NCBI RefSeq assembly: GCF_037940415.1
Contig: NZ_CP149798.1
Coordinates: 5,923,001 to 5,987,000, forward strand
DNA: 64,000 bases
Reading direction: 5' to 3'
Origin: Streptomyces sp. f51
Lineage (GTDB): Bacteria; Actinomycetota; Actinomycetes; Streptomycetales; Streptomycetaceae
In this document: positions 42,747-51,725 of the stretch, one piece after another
Position numbering within the stretch: position 1 is the first letter of the stretch
Layout of the letters: every line of letters starts with the position of its first letter
Notes under the pieces: model-generated
Seen by the model: only the letters and a program-made list of their open reading frames with translations
Database searches by the model: none
What the model was told of the DNA's origin: nothing
Position numbers and translations under genes: made by a program

Positions 42747-42758
42747 CCGGGAGCGCGG

Positions 42759-43358
42759 TCAGCCGGGCCGGCCGGTCCCGGCGCGCGGCCAGTTCTCCAG
42801 GGCCACGTGCAGCGCGTCCAGCGCGTGTCCCCACGACGTCTCCACGGAGCGTGCGGCACCGAACCCGCCGATGGCCTCCAGGGCGCAGTAGCCGTGGAAC
42901 GTGCTGCGCAACAGGCGTACGGCGTCGGTCAGTTCGGGCTCGGACAGCCCGTAGGCGCGGAGCATGCCGTAGGTGACCTCGGTGGTGACCTCGGCGGTGC
43001 GGCGGTACTCCGGCCGCTCCGCGACCAGGGCCGGGTCCGGCTGGGTGTGGGTGGCCCGGTAGCGGCCGGGCCGCTCCAGCGCGTACGCGCGATAGGCGTC
43101 GGCGAAGGCGACGAGCGCGTCCTTGCCCGCCCGCCCGGCCACCGCGGTGGCGATCCTGTCGATCATCTCGCCGGCCGCGAGCAGCGCGACGCGCTCGCGC
43201 AGTTCCCGCAGGTTCCTCACGTGTGCGTACAGGCTCGCGTCCTTCACGCCGAACCGGCGGGCCAGCGCGGCCACGGTGACGTTCTCGAAGCCGATCTCGT
43301 CCGCGAGATCGGCCGCCGCCCGCACGACCCTCTCGGTCGTGAGCCCGGCACGAGCCAT
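42759..43358 (-). CDS. TetR/AcrR family regulator
   Basis: A 199-residue repressor-type protein. The N-terminal helix-turn-helix reads TTERVVRAAADLADEIGFENVTVAALARRFGVKDASLYAHVRNLRELRERV. The C-terminal WHG-type domain contains HTQPDPALVAERPEYRRTAEV and LRSTFHGYCALEAIGGFG. Start MARAGLTT (43358) follows GGTGG. It is divergent from the PHP-domain gene, and a symmetric TTCCTAGGGAA lies 28 nt upstream of its start, so it may autoregulate or control that gene. Confidence 0.9.
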   Translation of the reverse strand: MARAGLTTERVVRAAADLADEIGFENVTVAALARRFGVKDASLYAHVRNLRELRERVALLAAGEMIDRIATAVAGRAGKDALVAFADAYRAYALERPGRYRATHTQPDPALVAERPEYRRTAEVTTEVTYGMLRAYGLSEPELTDAVRLLRSTFHGYCALEAIGGFGAARSVETSWGHALDALHVALENWPRAGTGRPG

Positions 43359-43385
43359 GAGGACCACCTTTGCGCCACAGAACAT

Positions 43386-43396
43386 TTCCTAGGGAA
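43386..43396. promoter_or_regulatory. Candidate TetR operator
   Basis: TTCCTAGGGAA is symmetric (TTCC and GGAA around TAG) in the 247-nt divergent region between the TetR and PHP genes. An A+T-rich tract CTATATATATGG at 43477-43488 in the same spacer may be part of a promoter. Confidence 0.35.
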
Positions 43397-43605
43397 CCCA
43401 GGGAGAAGCCTAGCCCCCGAAGGCAGGCGACTCCCCGGAATTCATGACGCAACGGACATGCCCTGCGGCAACACCCCTATATATATGGCCAGTTGACCGG
43501 TTCAGGTCGTCCCGCGCACACGAGGGAGCCGTCCGCCGTTCATGCTCCGCCCCGAATCTCCTCATGACGCGCCCGCAGGGGCGGGGCTGGACTCAGGAGG
43601 CGGTC

Positions 43606-45315
43606 ATGGGGCACACGCACGGACACGAGCACGGGCACCACCATCACCACGAGCACGGTCACGAGGGCGCGGACACCACGCTGCCCGCCGCCTTCGACAC
43701 CGCGGTGCCCGACGAGGCCCTCACCCCCGAGCAGCGCTCGCGCCGCTCGCTGCTGCGCCGCGCGGGACTGCTCGGCGCCGGACTCGCCGCCGGAAGCGTC
43801 CTCGCGCAGGGGGCCGCCACCCCCGCGTACGCCTCCACGGGCGGCCGGAGAAAGAACGGCTACCTCTGGCTGGCCGGAGACCACCACATCCACACCCAGT
43901 ACAGCAGCGACGGCAAGTACCGGGTCGGCGACCAGGTCCGGCAGGGCGCGGCGCACGGCCTGGACTGGATGGTCATCACCGACCACGGCAGCGACGCCCA
44001 CGCCAGGATCGGCGTGGACAAGGTCAACCCGGACATCCGGGAGGCCCGGGACACCTACGAGGACACCCTCGTCTTCCAGGGCCTCGAATGGAACATCCCG
44101 GCCGCCGAGCACGGCACGGTCTTCGTCCACCCCGGCCGCAACGAGGTCGCCGTCCTCAAGCAGTTCGAGACCGACTACGACGGCAGCGTCAAGGGCGCCA
44201 CCGACTCGACGCCCGCCAACGAGGCGCTCGCCGTCGCCGGCCTCACCTTCCTCTCGGAGCAGGTCCGCAGCCGTCGCGTCAAGGACGTCCTGATGCTGGC
44301 CAACCACCCCGCCCGCAAGGGCCTCGACTCCCCGCACGAGATCCGCGCCTGGCGCGACGCGACCCCCGCCTCCCACCAGATCGCCGTCGGTTTCGAGGGC
44401 GCCCCCGGCCACCAGGCCGGCGGCATCGAGAAGACGTACGGCATGGGCGTCGCGCGCGGTCTGTACGACAACAGCCCGAGCGCCAACTCCTTCGCCGGCT
44501 ACCCGCCGGAGAGCTACCGCACCTGGGGCGGCTTCGACTGGATGACCGCCACCGTCGGCGGTCTGTGGGACAGCCTGCTCGCCGAGGGCCGGCCCTGGTG
44601 GATCACCGCCAACTCCGACTCCCACCAGGTGTACACGGACACCGCGGTGCGCGGCGGACCGGACAGCGACTTCAACCTCAACGGCCGGCACACCGACCCG
44701 GTCTACGGGGGCAAGATCGACACCACCCAGGGCGACTACTGGCCCGGCCAGTACAGCCGTACGCACGTCGGTTCCGACGGCTTCTCCTACGCCGCCGTGA
44801 TGGACGGCATCCGCGCCGGCCGGATCTGGGTCGACCACGGCGGGCTTCTCAGCGGTCTCGACGCGCGGGTCGCGGGCGGCGGCCGCTGGGCCACCCTCGG
44901 CGGCGCGCTGCACGTACGCAAGGGCACCCGGGTCACGCTGACCGTGGACCTCGGACTGGCCGGCGGTGCCAACTGGGCCGGATTCGTGCCCAAGCTGGCC
45001 CGTGTCGACGTCGTCCAGGGCGATGTGACGGGCCCGGTCTCCGACCGGGACACGCTCTCCGCCCCCACCGCGCGGGTCGCCAAGTCCTACGAGGTGAACA
45101 AGTCCTCCGGCACGGTCCGTCTCACCTACGACCTCGGCGCCGTCGACCGCCCGGTGTACGTCCGGCTCCGCGGCACCGACGGCAACCGGTCCGCGGTGGG
45201 ACTCAGGGGCGCTGCGGTCGACCCGGCGGGCCCCGCCGTGGACGTCCTCGGCGACGCCGACCCGTGGAAGGACCTGTGGTTCTACTCCAACCCGGTGTGG
45301 GTCCTGCCCTCGTGA
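43606..45315 (+). CDS. Tat-exported PHP-domain metallohydrolase (CehA/McbA family)
   Basis: A 569-residue protein. The extreme N-terminus is a His-rich metal-binding segment (GHTHGHEHGHHHHHEHGHE). Next is a twin-arginine signal, RRSLLRRAGLLGAGLAAGSVLAQ, cleaved near AYAS. The PHP catalytic core has the metal motifs GDHHIHTQYSSDG and VITDHGSDAH, then LEWNIPAAEHGTVFVHP, LMLANHPARKGLDSPHEI and TANSDSHQ. It probably hydrolyses a phosphoester or an organophosphate-like ester outside the cytoplasm, with metals loaded before export. The ATG at 43606 is fixed by AGGAGG 5 nt upstream. The following gene overlaps by 4 nt. Confidence 0.9.
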   Translation: MGHTHGHEHGHHHHHEHGHEGADTTLPAAFDTAVPDEALTPEQRSRRSLLRRAGLLGAGLAAGSVLAQGAATPAYASTGGRRKNGYLWLAGDHHIHTQYSSDGKYRVGDQVRQGAAHGLDWMVITDHGSDAHARIGVDKVNPDIREARDTYEDTLVFQGLEWNIPAAEHGTVFVHPGRNEVAVLKQFETDYDGSVKGATDSTPANEALAVAGLTFLSEQVRSRRVKDVLMLANHPARKGLDSPHEIRAWRDATPASHQIAVGFEGAPGHQAGGIEKTYGMGVARGLYDNSPSANSFAGYPPESYRTWGGFDWMTATVGGLWDSLLAEGRPWWITANSDSHQVYTDTAVRGGPDSDFNLNGRHTDPVYGGKIDTTQGDYWPGQYSRTHVGSDGFSYAAVMDGIRAGRIWVDHGGLLSGLDARVAGGGRWATLGGALHVRKGTRVTLTVDLGLAGGANWAGFVPKLARVDVVQGDVTGPVSDRDTLSAPTARVAKSYEVNKSSGTVRLTYDLGAVDRPVYVRLRGTDGNRSAVGLRGAAVDPAGPAVDVLGDADPWKDLWFYSNPVWVLPS

Positions 45316-45914
45316 GCGAGTCCCATGTCGTCGGCGTCGACACCGGGCACACGGGCGCCCTGCGCGGGGCCGACCATCTGCTGCGGGCGTTCGCCGCGGA
45401 ACTCGGCCCGGATGCGGCCGTGTCGGGCTGCACGCACCACGTGCGGGACGGACTGCGGCCGCACACGGCGCTGTCCTTCGCCCTGCCCTCGGAGCGGGCG
45501 GCCCGGGCGCTCTGGCAGCGGCTCGCGCGGGACGGCCCCGGCAGGTCCGGGGACGCTCCGGGGGTCGCCTTCGGTGACGAGCGGCACGGTCCCGGCGAGT
45601 CGGCGGCCGGAGCGGCCCTCGCCGCGGCCGAGCACGCGGCCCGCACGGGCGGCCGTGCCGTCCTCTACCCGGGGTCCGGCGCCGTCACCGGTGTCCTGAC
45701 CGTCGCACGCCTCCTGGAGGTCTGCGCGGTGGAGCGGGTCGCCGTGCTCGGCTCGCCCGAGGCGCCCTCCCCGGAGACGTTGCTGGTCACGCGCGAGCAC
45801 GTGCGCCCGGAGTGGCGCGAGGGCCGTCTCGTCCTCGTGGCGATGCCGGCCGCGGGCGGCACCCTGGTGCCCTTCGAGGTGCCGGACCCGACACCCTGCT
45901 GCGCCGACCACTGA
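45312..45914 (+). CDS. Conserved-looking protein of unknown function coupled to the PHP gene
   Basis: A 200-residue cytoplasmic protein whose GTG overlaps the stop codon of the PHP metallohydrolase (GTGA), so its translation is coupled. No domain is recognised. It has SHVVGVDTGHTGALRGADHLLRAF at the start, an Ala-rich helical middle, VLYPGSGAVTGVLTVARLLEVCAVERVAVLG (a possible nucleotide- or metabolite-binding strand-loop-helix) and a C-terminal Cys-Cys (PTPCCADH). No signal peptide. A role with the exported metallohydrolase is inferred only from gene order. Confidence 0.7.
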   Translation: MSESHVVGVDTGHTGALRGADHLLRAFAAELGPDAAVSGCTHHVRDGLRPHTALSFALPSERAARALWQRLARDGPGRSGDAPGVAFGDERHGPGESAAGAALAAAEHAARTGGRAVLYPGSGAVTGVLTVARLLEVCAVERVAVLGSPEAPSPETLLVTREHVRPEWREGRLVLVAMPAAGGTLVPFEVPDPTPCCADH

Positions 45915-45919
45915 AGGGA

Positions 45920-45953
45920 GCGGCCGGACGGCCGGGGAGAGCCGTCCGGCCGC
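45920..45953. terminator. Bidirectional terminator between convergent genes
   Basis: A perfect 13-bp stem (45920-45932 with 45941-45953) and 8-nt loop fill most of the 56-nt gap between the rightward 200-aa ORF and the leftward beta-galactosidase gene. It can serve both. Confidence 0.7.
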
Positions 45954-45970
45954 GCTCCGGGGCGAGGGCC

Positions 45971-48862
45971 TCAGCCCGGGATCTCGGAGAACACGAAGGA
46001 GAACTCCGCCGGTGTGGCGCGCAGTTGATAGCGCGGGAGGGCGCCGGGACCGCAGGACTGCGAACCGATGCCCTGCTGCCCGTGGTCGAGGTTGACCCAG
46101 ACCGTGTCCCCGGGGCGCAGATCCGTCCGGTGGGCCGCCGCGTCCAGCTGCTCGGTCGTCCAGCGGCGCGCGGTGAACCAGAAGGCCGGGTCGCCCTCGA
46201 TCCGCAGCCCGCCGATCTCGGCCCGGCGGACGTCGGGCCGGGCGCCGTTCTCCTGCGGGCGCACGTACGGCGTCTGGAGGGCGTCGACGGTCGATTCCCA
46301 AAGCCCGTCCATGCAGGCCGACTTGGTGTCCGGATAGCCCTCTCCGGGGCCGCCGCCGAGCCAGCGCACCCGGTCGGCCGAGCCCGCGAGTCCGAGCCGG
46401 ACGCCGAGCCGGGGCAGGGGCAGCGTCCAGCGGCCCTCCGGCGCCACGGACACGGTCAGCCGCAGCCGGGTGCCGTCGGAGGTCCAGTGGTACACCGTGC
46501 GCAGACCCACCTCCCGGGCCGCGGGCGCCACCCGGGTGCGTACGGTCAGGGAGTTCCCGCCCGGCTCCACCGCGTCCAGCCGGTGCCGCATCCGGTGCAG
46601 GCCCAGCGCCCGCCAGAGCGGACCGTGACGGGCGTCGGGCTGCCAGTGCGCGCCGTCGTCGTTGTCGGTCGGCGCGCGCCACACGTCGAGGCGGGGGCCG
46701 GTGATCCCGGTCCCGCCGACGGCGAGCAGCGCACCGGTACGGGCGTCGAAGGTTCCGGGCCCCAGGGTGATCGCCCGCCCGGAGAGGACCGGGGCCGCGG
46801 ACGGGACGAAGGCGGGCGGGACCGGCTCCGCGGCGGGCAGTTGCGCCCAGGCGACGACGTGGCCGCGCTCCGCCCAGGCCGTCGCCTCGGCCGTCGACGC
46901 CCTGACCGTCCACAGCGCCCCGGCGCCCCGTGGGTCCACCGGGGGAGCCGGCAGCTCGACGTCGGCCGACTCGCCCGGTGCCAGGGCGGGCACCACGAGC
47001 GGGCCCGACGCGACGCTCTCGCCGTCCACCTGGTACGTCCACGCGAAGGCCAGACGGGAGAGGTCGGCGAAGTCGTACCCGTTGGTGACGCGCACGGTGC
47101 CGTCCGGGCCCGAGCCGTCGATGCGGACCGGCTCGATCACCTTCTTGTACTCGACGAGCCCGGGGGACGGCGTGCGGTCGGGGAAGAGGAGCCCGTCGCA
47201 GACGAAGTTCCCGTCGTGCAGTTCCTCGCCGAAGTCCCCTCCGTAGGCGAACCCGTGGCGCTCGTCCGCGATGCCGTGGTCGATCCACTCCCAGACGAAG
47301 CCGCCCTGGAGACGCTCGTACGAGGCGAACAGGCGCTGGTAGTCGGCGAGGCCGCCGGGGCCGTTGCCCATGGCGTGCCCGTACTCGCAGAGGATGAAGG
47401 GAAGCTGACGTCGCTTCAGGCCGCCGCCGTCCTGACGCCGGCCGATCCGTTCGACCTCCGCGTGATCGGTGTACATACGGGAATACACGTCCGTGTCGCG
47501 GCAGCCGTGGTCCCCCTCGTAGTGGAGGAGCCGTGAACCGTCGCGGGCGCGGATCCACTCGGCCATGGCGGTGAGACCGCGTCCGGTGCCGGCCTCGTTG
47601 CCGAGGGACCACAGGATCACCGAGGGGTGGTTCTTGTCGCGTTCGACCATGCGCGCGGCCCGGTCGAGCAGGGCGGGTGTCCAGCGGTCGTCGTCGACGG
47701 GATTGTCGCGCCAGTCCTGTGCGGCGAAACCGTGGGTCTCCAGGTCGCACTCGTCGACGACCCACAGCCCGTGGACGTCGCACAGGTCGAGGAAGGCGGG
47801 ATGCGGCGGATAGTGCGAGGTGCGCACGGCGTTGATGTTGTGCCGCTTCATCAGCAGCACGTCGGCGAGCATGGTCTCCGGGTCGAGCGCGCGCCCCTTC
47901 CCCGGATGCCATTCGTGCCGGTTGACGCCCTTGAAGAGGACGGCCGTGCCGTTCACCTTGATCAGGCCGTCCGCGAGTTCGACCGTGCGGAAGCCGATGC
48001 GCAGCGGGACGCGTTCGCCCCCGGTGACCAGTTCGCCGTCGTACAGCCGGGGCGTCTCGGCGGTCCAGGGCAGCACCGGCACGGTGACCGGTGTCCCGGT
48101 GGCGACATCGATGTCCAGCGCGGGCACGAGGACCCGCCCGTCGACGTCGGAGTCGACGCGCAGGGTCCCCAGGCCCCGGCGATGGTCGTAGGAGGCGTGC
48201 ACGAAGAAGTCGAGCACGCTGCCCGGCGGGCGGTGCAGCAGGGTGACGTCCCGGAAGATGCCCGGCAGCCACCACTGGTCCTGGTCCTCCAGATAGGAGC
48301 CCGCCGACCACTGGTGCACCCGGACGGCGAGCACGTTGCCGCCGGGCCTGAGGAGATGGCCCACGGCGAACTCGTGCGGCAGCCGGGACCCCTTGAAGTC
48401 GCCGAGGTCCGTGCCGTTCAGCCACACCCGGGCACAGGACTCGACCCCGTCGAAGCGCAGGAGCGTACCGCCGTCGGCCGGCCAGTCGGCGGGCAGGGCG
48501 AACCGGCGCAGATGGTCACCGGTGGGGTTCTCGGTCGGTACGCGCGGCGGGTCGACCGGGAACGGGTAGAGGTGGTTCGTGTACGCCGGTGACCCGTGGC
48601 CCTGGAGCACCCAGTGGCCCGGCACCCGGACCTCGGCCCAGCCCACGGGCTCGTACCCCTCGGCCGCGAACGAGTCGTCCTCGGCGTCGGCGGTGGGCGA
48701 GAGGCGGAAGTCCCAGCCGCCGTTCAGGGAGAGGGACCGGGCGTCCGATGCCGCGTACCAGGCGCGGGGCGCGAGGGCCCCGCCGCCGGGCGAGACGTCC
48801 TCGACGTAGTCGGTGCCGGACGGGGGAGAGGCCGGTGTTCCGGGCGAGGTGCGGAAGGGCAT
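45971..48862 (-). CDS. lacZ: Beta-galactosidase, glycoside hydrolase family 2 (LacZ-type)
   Basis: A 963-residue GH2 enzyme with the five-domain LacZ layout: jelly-roll domain (LNGGWDFRLSPTADAEDDS, HWVLQGHGSPAYTN), immunoglobulin-like domain, TIM barrel with NRHEWHPGKGRALDPETML, acid/base Glu in LGNEAGTGRG and nucleophile Glu in LCEYGHAMGNGPGGLADY, then the Ig-like and beta-sandwich C-terminal domains (ARRWTTEQLDAAAHRTDL, DHGQQGIG). There is no signal peptide, so it acts on imported beta-galactosides. The ATG at 48860-48862 follows GAGGAGACGC. A ROK regulator gene lies immediately upstream on the same strand. Confidence 0.96.
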   Translation of the reverse strand: MPFRTSPGTPASPPSGTDYVEDVSPGGGALAPRAWYAASDARSLSLNGGWDFRLSPTADAEDDSFAAEGYEPVGWAEVRVPGHWVLQGHGSPAYTNHLYPFPVDPPRVPTENPTGDHLRRFALPADWPADGGTLLRFDGVESCARVWLNGTDLGDFKGSRLPHEFAVGHLLRPGGNVLAVRVHQWSAGSYLEDQDQWWLPGIFRDVTLLHRPPGSVLDFFVHASYDHRRGLGTLRVDSDVDGRVLVPALDIDVATGTPVTVPVLPWTAETPRLYDGELVTGGERVPLRIGFRTVELADGLIKVNGTAVLFKGVNRHEWHPGKGRALDPETMLADVLLMKRHNINAVRTSHYPPHPAFLDLCDVHGLWVVDECDLETHGFAAQDWRDNPVDDDRWTPALLDRAARMVERDKNHPSVILWSLGNEAGTGRGLTAMAEWIRARDGSRLLHYEGDHGCRDTDVYSRMYTDHAEVERIGRRQDGGGLKRRQLPFILCEYGHAMGNGPGGLADYQRLFASYERLQGGFVWEWIDHGIADERHGFAYGGDFGEELHDGNFVCDGLLFPDRTPSPGLVEYKKVIEPVRIDGSGPDGTVRVTNGYDFADLSRLAFAWTYQVDGESVASGPLVVPALAPGESADVELPAPPVDPRGAGALWTVRASTAEATAWAERGHVVAWAQLPAAEPVPPAFVPSAAPVLSGRAITLGPGTFDARTGALLAVGGTGITGPRLDVWRAPTDNDDGAHWQPDARHGPLWRALGLHRMRHRLDAVEPGGNSLTVRTRVAPAAREVGLRTVYHWTSDGTRLRLTVSVAPEGRWTLPLPRLGVRLGLAGSADRVRWLGGGPGEGYPDTKSACMDGLWESTVDALQTPYVRPQENGARPDVRRAEIGGLRIEGDPAFWFTARRWTTEQLDAAAHRTDLRPGDTVWVNLDHGQQGIGSQSCGPGALPRYQLRATPAEFSFVFSEIPG

Positions 48863-48918
48863 GCGTCTCCTCGTTGCGGGGGCAGGACGAGCGGTGCCGG
48901 GGCCGGGATGCCGGACGC

Positions 48919-50166
48919 TCACGTCGGAGGTGCTGTACGGCTCCTTGCGGGGGCGGTTCGCGCGGCCGGCCGCCGGCCGACCGACTGGAGCGCACCTTCG
49001 AGGGCGAAGGTGGCGGCGCCCAGACAGACCGGGTCGGTCGGAATGGGGGACAGGACGATCTCCGTGGCCGCGAGCGGGCGCCGCAGGGCGTGCGTGGCGA
49101 CGGCCTCGCGGACCTCGCGCAGCAGCGGTTCGCCGAGCGCGGCCGCGACCCAGCTGCTCAGCACCACCACTTCGGGGTTGAGCAGGTTGACCAGGTCGGA
49201 GATCCCGGCACCCAGGTAACGGGCGGTGTCCCGCACGACTTTGAGGGCCACCGGGTCCCCCGCGGCCACGCCCGAGGCGAGGGCCTCGACGGTGGCGGTC
49301 TGGTCTCCCGGGTGCAACAGGGCGCTGCCGGGGCTCAGTTCCCGCAGATTCAGCATGATGCCGGGAGCCCCGACATAGGTTTCCACGCAGCCGTGGTTGC
49401 CGCAGTGGCACAGACGTCCGTCCAGGACGAGCGTGGTGTGGCCCCACTCGCCCGCGCTGTTGCTGACGCCCCGGTGCAGCCCGCCGCCGAACGCGAGACC
49501 CGCGCCCACGCCCGTGCCCAGATTGACCACGACGGCGTCACCGCGTCCGCGGGCGGCGCCGAACCACAGCTCGGCCACCGTGCAGGCGCGCAGCGGGTTG
49601 TCCAGGTGGATGGGGTGCGCGATGTGCTCCGCGAGCAGATCGCGCAACGGCACGTCGTGCCAGTCCCAGTTGGGCGCGTACTCCGCGATCCCGGTGTCCC
49701 GGTCGACCTGCCCGGGGACACTGACGCCCACACCGAGGACCCGGGCGCTCTCCACCCCGGACCGCGCGACCACCGAGGAGACGGCGGCCGCGACATGGCC
49801 GACCACCTGCTCCGGGCGGCTCTCCCCGGGGCGCATGTCCTCGTCGGCGCGGGCGAGGACGTTCAGGGCCAGGTCGAACAGCTCGACCCGGACGTAGGTC
49901 TCGGCGATGTCGACGCCGATGAGGGCGCCCCCCGCCGCGTCGACCGCCACCAGCCCCCGCGGACGGCCGCCCGCCGAGTCCTCGAAACCGACCTCGGTGA
50001 GCATCCCGAGGTCGAGCAGTTCACCGACGAGCGTGGCGACCGTGGCCAGGCTGAGCCCGGTCGCCGCGGCCAGTTCCTGCCGCGAGGTGGGGGACGCGGC
50101 GATGATCTGGCGCAGTACCCCGTACCGGTTCGCGGTGCGGATGTCGCGTGACGTGCCGCGCCTCAT
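48919..50166 (-). CDS. ROK-family transcriptional regulator
   Basis: A 415-residue NagC/XylR-type ROK protein. The N-terminal winged helix (TANRYGVLRQIIAASPTSRQELAAATGLSLATVATLVGEL) is followed by the sugar-kinase fold: ALIGVDIAETYVRVELFD, NLGTGVGAGLAFGGGLHRGVSNSAGEWGHTT and the zinc motif CHCGNHGCVETY. It likely represses or activates sugar genes in response to a carbohydrate. Its stop is 56 nt before the lacZ start on the same strand, so it may be cotranscribed with and control lacZ. The ATG at 50164-50166 has GGGGGAG upstream. Confidence 0.93.
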   Translation of the reverse strand: MRRGTSRDIRTANRYGVLRQIIAASPTSRQELAAATGLSLATVATLVGELLDLGMLTEVGFEDSAGGRPRGLVAVDAAGGALIGVDIAETYVRVELFDLALNVLARADEDMRPGESRPEQVVGHVAAAVSSVVARSGVESARVLGVGVSVPGQVDRDTGIAEYAPNWDWHDVPLRDLLAEHIAHPIHLDNPLRACTVAELWFGAARGRGDAVVVNLGTGVGAGLAFGGGLHRGVSNSAGEWGHTTLVLDGRLCHCGNHGCVETYVGAPGIMLNLRELSPGSALLHPGDQTATVEALASGVAAGDPVALKVVRDTARYLGAGISDLVNLLNPEVVVLSSWVAAALGEPLLREVREAVATHALRRPLAATEIVLSPIPTDPVCLGAATFALEGALQSVGRRPAARTAPARSRTAPPT

Positions 50167-50305
50167 GGGACTCCCCCTCGTTCCCGCGCGCCCGCCGCCG
50201 GGCGCCTCGGTTCCCGGGCCCGTCAAGGCTATGGTCCGCCCCGGACATTCGACAAGGGGTTGGGAAATGGGGTGGAGGAAGGCCGGGGGCGACGACGGCG
50301 GAAGG

Positions 50306-51550
50306 TCAGGCGCCCGGGTGGAGGAAGTCCCGCACGAAGGCGTTGGTGAACGTGCCGGCCGGGTCGAGTTCGCCGGCCAGCGCCCTGAACGCGTCCAGCC
50401 GGGGCGACCGTTCACGCAGCACCGCGGGCGGCACGGTGAACACCTTGCCCCAGTGCGGCCGCGGCCCGAACGGATCCAGCGCCCGCTCCACCCGCCGCAC
50501 CACCGGCAGTACGGCCTCCGTGTCCTCGATCCAGGTGAAGTGCAGCGCCACCGTGTCCCGGCCGTACGCCGGGCTCAGCCACTGCTCGTCGGCGGCCACG
50601 GTCCGCACCTCGCAGATCTGGAGCACCGGCGCGATCGTCTCCCGGATCGCGTCCAGGGCGTGCAGCGCGGCCATGGCGTCCGAACGCGCCAGCAGATACT
50701 CGGACTGGAGCTCGGCCCCGCTGCTCGGGGTGAACTCGGCCCGGAAATGGGGCAGTCGCTCGTGCCATGGGCCGGGGACCCCCAGCTGCTGCGTGCAGTT
50801 GCGGGCGGGCATGCCCGGCACCGGATGCATCGCCTCGGTCGCAGGCTCCGCCCACGGGAAGTCCGGCGCCGGCCGGTCCGTACGCCGCTTGAGCCACACC
50901 TGCCGGAAGCCGGGGCACCTCCAGTCCGTGAACAGGCTCACGCTGTACGCGGCCGCCGCGACCGTCTCGAAGTCGATTCCCTCCAGCGGGAGTTCGGTGA
51001 ACACCTGCTGGCTGACCTCGAAGTCCGGTTCCAGGTCGAGCGTGAGCGCGGTGACCACACCGAGCGCGCCGAGCGCCGTCACGGCACCGCCGAACCGCTC
51101 ATCGCCCCGGCCGATGACCAGGGAGCCGCCGTCGGCCGTGATCAGCTCGACCTCGCGGACCGCGGAGGCGAGGGAGCCGTTCGTGACCCCTGACCCGTGG
51201 GTGCCGGTGGCGACCGATCCCGCGACGGAGATGTGCGGGAGCGAGGCCATGTTGTGCAGCGCGAGTCCGTGCTCGTGCACCCGGCGGGCGAGTTCGGCGT
51301 ACCGGACGCCGCCCGAGACCCGTACCGTACGGGCCGCCGTGTCGACGTCCACCGACGGCGGCAGACCGGTCAGCGACAGCAGGACGCCGTCGGCGCCCGG
51401 TTCGGCGAGGTCGTTGAACGAGTGCCCGCTGCCCAGCACCCGGACCCGGGAACTGCCCGCGACCAGGGCGCGCAGCGCGTCGAGCGAGGAGGGCCGGTGC
51501 AGCTCCTTGGCCGTGTACGTGATGTTGCCGGCCCAGTTGGTCAGGGTCAT
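50306..51550 (-). CDS. aldO: Alditol oxidase AldO (FAD)
   Basis: A 414-residue VAO-family flavoprotein highly similar to Streptomyces coelicolor AldO as I remember it, from the N-terminus TNWAGNITYTAKEL onward. The covalent FAD His lies in VLGSGHSFNDLAEPG. NMASLPHISVAGSVATGTHGSG is the FAD-pyrophosphate segment. Active-site residues known in AldO are kept: Glu and Arg in CEVRTVAAD and Lys in HWGKVF. It oxidises the C1 hydroxyl of polyols such as xylitol or sorbitol, making the aldose and H2O2, in the cytoplasm. Start MTLTNWAG (51550) has GGGGAGGG upstream. Divergent from a 2-hydroxyacid dehydrogenase. Confidence 0.95.
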   Translation of the reverse strand: MTLTNWAGNITYTAKELHRPSSLDALRALVAGSSRVRVLGSGHSFNDLAEPGADGVLLSLTGLPPSVDVDTAARTVRVSGGVRYAELARRVHEHGLALHNMASLPHISVAGSVATGTHGSGVTNGSLASAVREVELITADGGSLVIGRGDERFGGAVTALGALGVVTALTLDLEPDFEVSQQVFTELPLEGIDFETVAAAAYSVSLFTDWRCPGFRQVWLKRRTDRPAPDFPWAEPATEAMHPVPGMPARNCTQQLGVPGPWHERLPHFRAEFTPSSGAELQSEYLLARSDAMAALHALDAIRETIAPVLQICEVRTVAADEQWLSPAYGRDTVALHFTWIEDTEAVLPVVRRVERALDPFGPRPHWGKVFTVPPAVLRERSPRLDAFRALAGELDPAGTFTNAFVRDFLHPGA

Positions 51551-51647
51551 CCCTGTCGTCCCTCCCCGGGAGTCGCTGTACGTGGCCCATGCAATGACCA
51601 CCGGGCGAACCTACCCCGTCGGTCCGCCGCGGTGGCAGACCGGTCCA

Positions 51648-51677
51648 TTGACCCTCTCACGTGGCGCGATCTACCGT
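51648..51677 (+). promoter_or_regulatory. Promoter of the hydroxyacid dehydrogenase gene
   Basis: -35 TTGACC (51648-51653), 18-nt spacer, -10 TACCGT (51672-51677). It resembles the Streptomyces vegetative consensus and leaves a leader of about 40 nt that includes the GGAAGG ribosome site. Confidence 0.55.
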
Positions 51678-51725
51678 AGAGAGCGGTTGCTGTCGTCGGC
51701 GTCACCGAACCGGAAGGCCACCCCC

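Noticed and set aside
43470..43500. TATATATA tract as a replication or attachment site
   Set aside because: It is unusual for this genome but short, has no flanking repeats or DnaA boxes, and sits in an ordinary divergent promoter region.
45282..48425. A leftward open frame of about 1,050 codons overlapping lacZ
   Set aside because: A shifted-frame shadow of beta-galactosidase; it is Arg/Pro/Gly-rich with no motifs.
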